Below, one piece after another: positions 6,870 through 10,551 of a stretch of 10,551 nucleotides of DNA. Made by a program: the position numbers and the translations under genes. How positions within the stretch are numbered: the stretch's first letter is position 1; every line of letters starts with the position of its first letter. Source of the DNA: Methanosarcinales archaeon (GTDB lineage Archaea; Halobacteriota; Methanosarcinia; Methanosarcinales; Methanogasteraceae); contig JAUWGA010000050.1 of assembly GCA_030606635.1 (NCBI GenBank), positions 1 through 10,551 on the forward strand, given 5' to 3'. The notes below the pieces were generated by a model, which saw nothing but the letters and a program-made list of their open reading frames with translations, did no database searches and was not told the origin of the DNA.

Positions 6870-7676
6870 TTATTCTCCCATATTATTTATCGCTTGCAAC
6901 ATACTATCCTGATTCAGGATTCCGACCACATCATTCTCGTTATCGACAACAACGATACTGGCAATCCGCTCATCGACCATCATGCGTGCCGCATCGGTTG
7001 CAAGCCCATCCTCTGCTAGCGTTACCGTCGGCGCGGACATAATATCCTCTGCAATAACCGGAAGTTCATGGATTCTCCTACCTTTGCGCGGGGCCGCTGG
7101 TGTGCATGCAAACGTCAGGTTGGAGTTGGAGATCATCCCTGCCAGATTTCCGCCGTATTCGAGAACCACGACCCGATCCACATCCTCATCCCACATCGTC
7201 TGCAGGATATGGCTGAGCGAGTGGTGTTTGTGGACAGTTGCAACAAAGTCGGACATAATTTCGCTGGCGCGTATATCAGAGGTTACCTGGGAAAAAAATT
7301 CGATCATATCCCGCTTGGTGATGATCCCGCATAGATCTCCTCTCACGCCATCACGAACCGCAAGACTGCCAATATCGTTCTCAAGCAGCAGTTCAGATGC
7401 CTGCCACAAGCTGGCGTCCGGATATATGCTGATCAACGACTTTGTCATGACCAGCTGCACAGGAATCTGATCGATCGGACGTCTCCGCCACTGCGGCTCT
7501 GCCTGATCGAGTCTGCGTCCGATATCGGATTCGGTGAGCATGCCCGCAGGTTCGTCGTGCAGCATCACAAGGAGTCTGCTGATCCTGTGGCGTAGCATCA
7601 GATTGCGCGCCCGTGAGATTGGTTCCCCTGGTGTAATTGCATACACCGGAGCACTCATTATGTCCTTAACTTGCAT
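6870..7676 (-). CDS. Four-CBS-domain protein, second of three
   Basis: A 268-residue protein with CBS domains at about 1-56, 72-128, 136-190 and 208-264. Domains 1 (GMLTESD, 45-51) and 2 (GIITKRD, 117-123) keep the nucleotide-binding Thr and Asp. Domain 3 (GMISNSN, 180-186) and domain 4 (GILNQDS, 252-258) have lost one or both, so the second pair may be structural or bind something else. It is the most diverged of the three. The ATG lies three bases after the stop of the first CBS gene and no clear ribosome binding site precedes it, so translation probably depends on coupling. The C-terminal end MGE is followed directly by the ribosome binding site of the next gene. No effector domain is present. 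Confidence 0.9.
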   Translation of the reverse strand: MQVKDIMSAPVYAITPGEPISRARNLMLRHRISRLLVMLHDEPAGMLTESDIGRRLDQAEPQWRRRPIDQIPVQLVMTKSLISIYPDASLWQASELLLENDIGSLAVRDGVRGDLCGIITKRDMIEFFSQVTSDIRASEIMSDFVATVHKHHSLSHILQTMWDEDVDRVVVLEYGGNLAGMISNSNLTFACTPAAPRKGRRIHELPVIAEDIMSAPTVTLAEDGLATDAARMMVDERIASIVVVDNENDVVGILNQDSMLQAINNMGE

Positions 7677-7679
7677 AGC

Positions 7680-8615
7680 TCATTGTCTTGATGTGGTTAG
7701 TACCCGAACAAAATCTCTTTCCGTCAACATTCCAGTAAGAACACCGTCGTCGATGATTGGAAGCGAACCTACGCCGTTTTCAGCCATCATCTCGGCAGCA
7801 TCGCCGATATCTCGATCCGATGTGGTCCAGACAACATCCCGGATGACAAGCGTCTTTATAGGTACACTGAGCGCATCATCGATACCGGTCGCTCCCTTTG
7901 TCAGTGCCTCGCCGCTGCCAAGGAACCGCAGTATATCAAAAGCAGTGACGATTCCGAGCAGGATATCGTTCTTGACGACCGGGATGCGTCTGAATCCGTT
8001 ATCGATCATCAGTTTACCGGCAGTCCCGATATCAGAATCCGGCTCAACGGTCATCACATTCGTTGACATGTAATCGGCTACACTGGCGCCGATCTTGATG
8101 CCCGCGACCATTTGCATGAAATCCTGTTCGGTCACGATTCCAGAGACGCGCTCATCCTTGTCCATGATCGGCAGGTATCCGACGTTCGCATCTTTCATTA
8201 GTTTCAGAGCGTCCTCGATTGAGGAGTCTGTGTGCAGGTACGCAACATCGGTCTCCATGATCTCGCGTACCTCCTCGTTGACCGCAGCCAGTATGTTACC
8301 ATCGAACCGGTTGGTGACAAGAGAATGCCTCGGTCCGCCGCATAGAAAATCAACGATGTCCCGGCATACGATGATGCCTCTTAATTGCTGCGTGCCTGCA
8401 TCAGCGATCGGGATTCTTCTGAATCCATGATTCAGCATCGTTTTGACGGTGCTCATGATCGTTGTGGTCGGCGGAACCGTCACGACGTCCTCTGTCGCTA
8501 TTGCGAGTATGTCACCGTGGTGCGCAACTGCATGTGCGTTGATTTTATCGCCGCCCCGATCCAGTGCGCCCCCGATCATCGTTATGCGCGGTTTCGTTGT
8601 TTGTTGTCTTTTCAT
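7680..8615 (-). CDS. Four-CBS-domain protein, first of three
   Basis: With the start at 8615 the protein has 311 residues. A 35-residue N-terminal segment (KPRITMIGGALDRGG, then HHGDILAIAT) precedes four CBS domains at about 38-92, 117-170, 181-234 and 254-308. All four have a binding-type motif: GIIVCRD (80-86; Cys for Thr), GIVTEQD (159-165), GIVTAFD (221-227) and GMLTERD (295-301). The repeated RRIPI/RRIPV strands and DIVDFL/DILRFL helices are characteristic of archaeal CBS proteins. The frame is open further upstream to 8693, but that would place the start before the TATA box; GGTGAT just ahead of the ATG at 8615 supports the shorter form. It leads the operon. Probable role: sensing the cell's adenylate or SAM state, with an unknown partner. 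Confidence 0.92.
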   Translation of the reverse strand: MKRQQTTKPRITMIGGALDRGGDKINAHAVAHHGDILAIATEDVVTVPPTTTIMSTVKTMLNHGFRRIPIADAGTQQLRGIIVCRDIVDFLCGGPRHSLVTNRFDGNILAAVNEEVREIMETDVAYLHTDSSIEDALKLMKDANVGYLPIMDKDERVSGIVTEQDFMQMVAGIKIGASVADYMSTNVMTVEPDSDIGTAGKLMIDNGFRRIPVVKNDILLGIVTAFDILRFLGSGEALTKGATGIDDALSVPIKTLVIRDVVWTTSDRDIGDAAEMMAENGVGSLPIIDDGVLTGMLTERDFVRVLTTSRQ

Positions 8616-8630
8616 TACATCACCAATCAA

Positions 8631-8642
8631 ATCACGTGTGAT
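8631..8642. promoter_or_regulatory. Palindrome at the probable start of the CBS transcript
   Basis: ATCAC-GT-GTGAT is a perfect inverted repeat and sits where transcription of the CBS operon should begin (about 8637). A regulator bound here could block initiation. The position is suggestive; no regulator is identified. Confidence 0.35.
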
Positions 8643-8658
8643 CATGATTGTCGCGGTG

Positions 8659-8670
8659 CATTTAAAGCTT
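8659..8670 (-). promoter_or_regulatory. TATA box of the CBS operon
   Basis: The minus strand reads AGCTTTAAATGC. Initiation about 27 bases downstream gives a leader of about 20 bases ending in GGTGAT, the archaeal ribosome binding site, before the ATG at 8615. This box decides against the longer reading frame that would start at 8693. Confidence 0.55.
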
Positions 8671-8732
8671 ACTACCATCGTACCACCAATCACCTCTTAC
8701 GGAGTATGCAATGTGTGGTGAGATGTTCAATC

Positions 8733-8740
8733 ATTTAAAG
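8733..8740. promoter_or_regulatory. Alternative TATA-like box in the divergent region
   Basis: ATTTAAAG on the plus strand (CTTTAAAT on the minus) could serve either direction. On the plus strand it would start a transcript near 8764 and leave about 56 bases before the GTG at 8820. It competes with the box at 8802-8809, and I cannot say which is used. Confidence 0.3.
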
Positions 8741-8776
8741 GTATTGGGCGGATTGGGGCTGTCAACTTGCACTGCC

Positions 8777-8797
8777 AACACCTAACACCTAAACACC
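8777..8797. repeat. Three tandem heptamers upstream of the RNase H-fold gene
   Basis: AACACCT, AACACCT and AAACACC follow each other without spacing, just ahead of the TATA-like box at 8802. Tandem short repeats next to an archaeal promoter often mark a regulator or activator site, but they could also be chance. Confidence 0.4.
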
Positions 8798-8801
8798 ACA
8801 T

Positions 8802-8809
8802 CTATATCA
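8802..8809 (+). promoter_or_regulatory. TATA-like box of the RNase H-fold gene
   Basis: CTATATCA would set transcription start near 8832, which is downstream of the GTG at 8820 but upstream of the GGAGGTG at 8844. If used, the GTG cannot be the start codon and translation must begin after the ribosome binding site. Confidence 0.4.
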
Positions 8810-8819
8810 GTGTAACATA

Positions 8820-9611
8820 GTGGAAGACCACCATAGTTTGGAAGGAGGTGCCCGGATCAAGCAGATTGCACTGATCACAGATGATTTCTCGCTACACCAA
8901 TCGATCATCTCTGAGATACGGTCGAGAAATCTTAAGATTACGACGTTCCGAGTCGGTGAAGAGATACCGGTACATATCGGAGTTGTGATCACCACTCCGC
9001 CAGAGGTCGGCGAGATCGACTTCGACCCCGATCACATCGTTATAGCAGGTCCAGCGGAGCGTGCTGATATGGTCGTGGATCGCGCGATTATGAAACTGCG
9101 GGATATCAAAGATGTTAGCATCATCATAGGGATCGATCCGGGTGAGCGCACAGGCGTTGCTGTGCTCGCTGAAACTGCAGTGGTCTCTACATACTGCGTC
9201 CCGATGGCGGATGTCTACCAGACTGTGCTTCGAATCGTGGAGTCCGTGCATCCGGGGCACGTGGTCATCCGCATCGGACACGGAGCACGGCTGATCAGAA
9301 CCCAGATCGTCAATTCGCTGATCAAACTCGGAGCGCATATAGAACTGGTGGATGAGACCGGAACCACGCCGGCAAAGGGCAGGGATGCCGACATACGTGC
9401 AGCAATCAGAATTGCACATCTGAAAGGCACACCGATCGGGGAAAAGTTCATAACCCCTTCACTTGGCGAGATTCGGTCGATTCAGGATCAGAGCAGGGAG
9501 AAAACAGGGGGCGAGCTGACAATTTCACGTGATCTTGCCGAAAAGGTTGCTACCGGCGAATTGATCCTCGAAGATGCGATTTTGATACAGAAAGGAGAAA
9601 TAAAACCTTGA
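8820..9611 (+). CDS. RNase H-fold protein related to RuvC/YqgF
   Basis: A 263-residue protein if begun at the GTG at 8820. The N-terminal 95 residues form an alpha/beta domain (KQIALITDDFSLH near the start, later HIVIAGPAE) of no family I can name. From about residue 100 an RNase H-like fold begins with IIIGIDPGERTGVAVL; Asp106 matches the first catalytic Asp of RuvC and YqgF. VDETGTTP (177-184) resembles the VDERLTT motif of YqgF, and RDADIRAAIRIA (188-199) matches the last catalytic helix with its Asp and AA. The expected Glu after the third strand is not obvious: the position reads IRIGHG. It may therefore be a nuclease with altered chemistry or a non-catalytic relative. The start is uncertain; see the ribosome binding site at 8843. 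It is divergent from the CBS operon and 83 bases ahead of the GTPase gene. Confidence 0.75.
   Translation: MEDHHSLEGGARIKQIALITDDFSLHQSIISEIRSRNLKITTFRVGEEIPVHIGVVITTPPEVGEIDFDPDHIVIAGPAERADMVVDRAIMKLRDIKDVSIIIGIDPGERTGVAVLAETAVVSTYCVPMADVYQTVLRIVESVHPGHVVIRIGHGARLIRTQIVNSLIKLGAHIELVDETGTTPAKGRDADIRAAIRIAHLKGTPIGEKFITPSLGEIRSIQDQSREKTGGELTISRDLAEKVATGELILEDAILIQKGEIKP
8843..8850 (+). promoter_or_regulatory. Strong ribosome binding site inside the RNase H-fold frame
   Basis: AGGAGGTG is the best Shine-Dalgarno in this half of the window and lies seven bases before an in-frame ATC (8856-8858), encoding Ile13 of the long form. The GTG at 8820 has no ribosome binding site. The spacing is ideal for a start at 8856, where an ATG would be expected but ATC is read. 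Confidence 0.6.
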
Positions 9612-9633
9612 CAAACACATCTGTCCGACAAAA

Positions 9634-9641
9634 CTTTATAC
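9634..9641 (+). promoter_or_regulatory. TATA box of the GTPase gene
   Basis: CTTTATAC lies about 58 bases before the ATG at 9695. Initiation near 9664 leaves a leader of about 30 bases containing GGTGG. The GTPase and DUF2073 genes thus probably have their own promoter although they follow the RNase H-fold gene closely. Confidence 0.5.
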
Positions 9642-9694
9642 TGACGAATGGTTAACTATTACAACAACAAGATACGTAATCACGGTGGTTGCAA

Positions 9695-10333
9695 ATGGGC
9701 ATAATTAAAAAGATTAGAAAGAACCTCTCTTCGGCGTTTAATAAGATATTCAAGCGTGGAAAGCTGCGCAGGATCGGCATATACGGTCCTCCGAACGCTG
9801 GCAAGACCACGCTTGCGAACAGGATCGTGCGGGACTTTACAGGGGACGTGGTCGGCTCGGTCTCTGATATCCCACACGAGACGAGAAGAGCGCACCGCAG
9901 GGAAGGCGTGACCATCGAGTCAAACGGTGCTGCCATTACGCTGGATATCGTGGACACTCCAGGGCTTGCGACAAAGATCGATTTTCAGGATTTCATGGCA
10001 AAGGGACTTTCCGAGGACGAATCGAGGCGGCGGGCAAAGGAAGCCACTGAAGGGGTGATCGAGGCGGTAAGATGGCTCGACGATCTCGAAGGCGTGATCC
10101 TGGTGATGGATGCGACCGAAGACCCGTTCACACAGGTAAACGTCACTGTGATCGGCAATATGGAGGCGCGCAAGCTCCCGCTCCTGATCGCTGCAAACAA
10201 GATCGATCTCGACAATTCTGCCCCCTCCCGCATCAAGAGCGCGTTCCCGCAGCATCCGATGGTGCCGATCTCAGCGCTGAACGGCGACAACATCGATGTC
10301 CTGTACGAAAAGATCGCAGACCATTTCGGGTGA
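9695..10333 (+). CDS. Era-like GTP-binding protein (archaeal type)
   Basis: A 212-residue P-loop GTPase with all five signature motifs: G1 GPPNAGKT (31-38), G2 with Thr63 in HETRRAHR, G3 DTPG (87-90), G4 NKID (168-171) and G5 SAL (193-195). The N-terminal 26 residues are strongly basic and amphipathic (IIKKIRKNLSSAFNKIFKRGK), which suggests contact with RNA or membrane. It lacks the C-terminal KH domain of bacterial Era, so it is an Era-like archaeal family member and not Era itself. The region 96-126 (FQDFMAKGLSEDESRRRAKEA, in part) is a helical insertion after G3. I chose the ATG at 9695 over the TTG at 9689 because GGTG sits seven bases before it. In many euryarchaea this GTPase is followed by a DUF2073 gene, as here. 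The client is unknown; ribosome-related work is an inference. Confidence 0.93.
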   Translation: MGIIKKIRKNLSSAFNKIFKRGKLRRIGIYGPPNAGKTTLANRIVRDFTGDVVGSVSDIPHETRRAHRREGVTIESNGAAITLDIVDTPGLATKIDFQDFMAKGLSEDESRRRAKEATEGVIEAVRWLDDLEGVILVMDATEDPFTQVNVTVIGNMEARKLPLLIAANKIDLDNSAPSRIKSAFPQHPMVPISALNGDNIDVLYEKIADHFG

Positions 10334-10338
10334 TTTCG

Positions 10339-10551
10339 ATGAAAGGCATACAGATGGATCTGATCTCATCGGATAAACTCGACCGGCTCACATCGGTTGA
10401 GAAGATTCGTATGATCCTTGATGGCGTGGAGAACGGAAAGATCATCGTCCTTGAGAGGGGGCTAACTCCGCAGGAGGAGACGAAGCTAATCGAGGCGACG
10501 ATGACGAAAATAACCCCTGGCGAGTTTTCTGGCATCGAGATCGAGAGCTAC
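10339..10551 (+). CDS. DUF2073 protein, start only
   Basis: The first 71 codons of a gene that leaves the window. The opening MKGIQMDLISSDKL, then KIRMILDGVENGKIIVLERG and LTPQEETKLIEATM, is the N-terminus of the DUF2073 family, a euryarchaeal group of unknown function found next to the Era-like GTPase. The ATG is five bases after the GTPase stop, and the ribosome binding site GGTGAT (10329-10334) overlaps that stop, so the two are translationally coupled and probably act together. In the genomes I recall, a zinc-ribbon gene follows; here the window ends first. The sequence is intact as far as it goes. Confidence 0.85.
   Translation, partial: MKGIQMDLISSDKLDRLTSVEKIRMILDGVENGKIIVLERGLTPQEETKLIEATMTKITPGEFSGIEIESY

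Noticed and set aside
7534..8073. A 179-codon plus-strand frame opposite the CBS genes
   Set aside because: It is rich in Ser, Ile and Thr as expected for an antisense frame, has no start signals and no family features.
8616..8693. A 26-residue N-terminal extension of the first CBS protein
   Set aside because: It would begin upstream of the TATA box at 8659-8670; GGTGAT and the leader length favour the ATG at 8615.
9689..9694. TTG at 9689 as start of the GTPase
   Set aside because: The ATG two codons later has a properly spaced GGTG; the TTG would sit almost on top of it.

Overview
The window looks like archaeal chromosome, most likely from a methane- or alkane-metabolising euryarchaeon (Methanosarcinales, ANME-1/Methanophagales or Syntropharchaeales type). 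The evidence is a heterodisulfide reductase HdrA with a fused MvhD domain, archaeal TATA boxes about 25-30 bases ahead of probable transcription starts, GGTGAT and GGAGG ribosome binding sites, secreted NosD-type beta-helix proteins with a dockerin, and an Era-like GTPase followed by a DUF2073 gene. The sequence alone does not fix the genus. I see no rRNA, tRNA, CRISPR array or intact insertion sequence.

Layout. From 1 to 8615 all genes are on the minus strand; from 8820 to the end all are on the plus strand. Reading the minus strand in its direction of transcription: (1) an operon at 8615-6082 encodes three consecutive proteins, each built almost only of four CBS domains; (2) a 372-base gap holds several short palindromes; (3) a secreted-protein cluster at 5709-3072 comprises a 258-residue protein of an unnamed family, a 573-residue beta-helix protein ending in a dockerin, and a 43-codon remnant of a second secreted beta-helix gene; (4) a small type II toxin-antitoxin pair lies at 3001-2547; (5) hdrA-mvhD lies at 2402-84 behind its own nearly leaderless promoter; (6) a possible further gene begins at 32 and runs off the window. 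On the plus strand are an RNase H-fold protein related to RuvC/YqgF (8820-9611), an Era-like GTPase (9695-10333) and the start of a DUF2073 gene (10339 onward) whose ribosome binding site overlaps the GTPase stop codon.

How the genes fit together. The HdrA protein would serve flavin-based electron bifurcation in energy metabolism, but no hdrB or hdrC is visible here. The CBS proteins are probable adenine-nucleotide or SAM-type ligand sensors; twelve CBS domains in one transcript with no effector domain is unusual and suggests they act together or on other proteins. The secreted cluster may contribute to extracellular dockerin-cohesin assemblies, and it shows wear: one protein lacks a hydrophobic signal core and one gene is reduced to its first 43 codons. 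The RNase H-fold gene has a strong ribosome binding site placed ideally for an ATC codon, so either its start is non-canonical or an ATG has been lost or misread. No single new system stands out; the CBS operon and the start-codon puzzle are the strongest leads.
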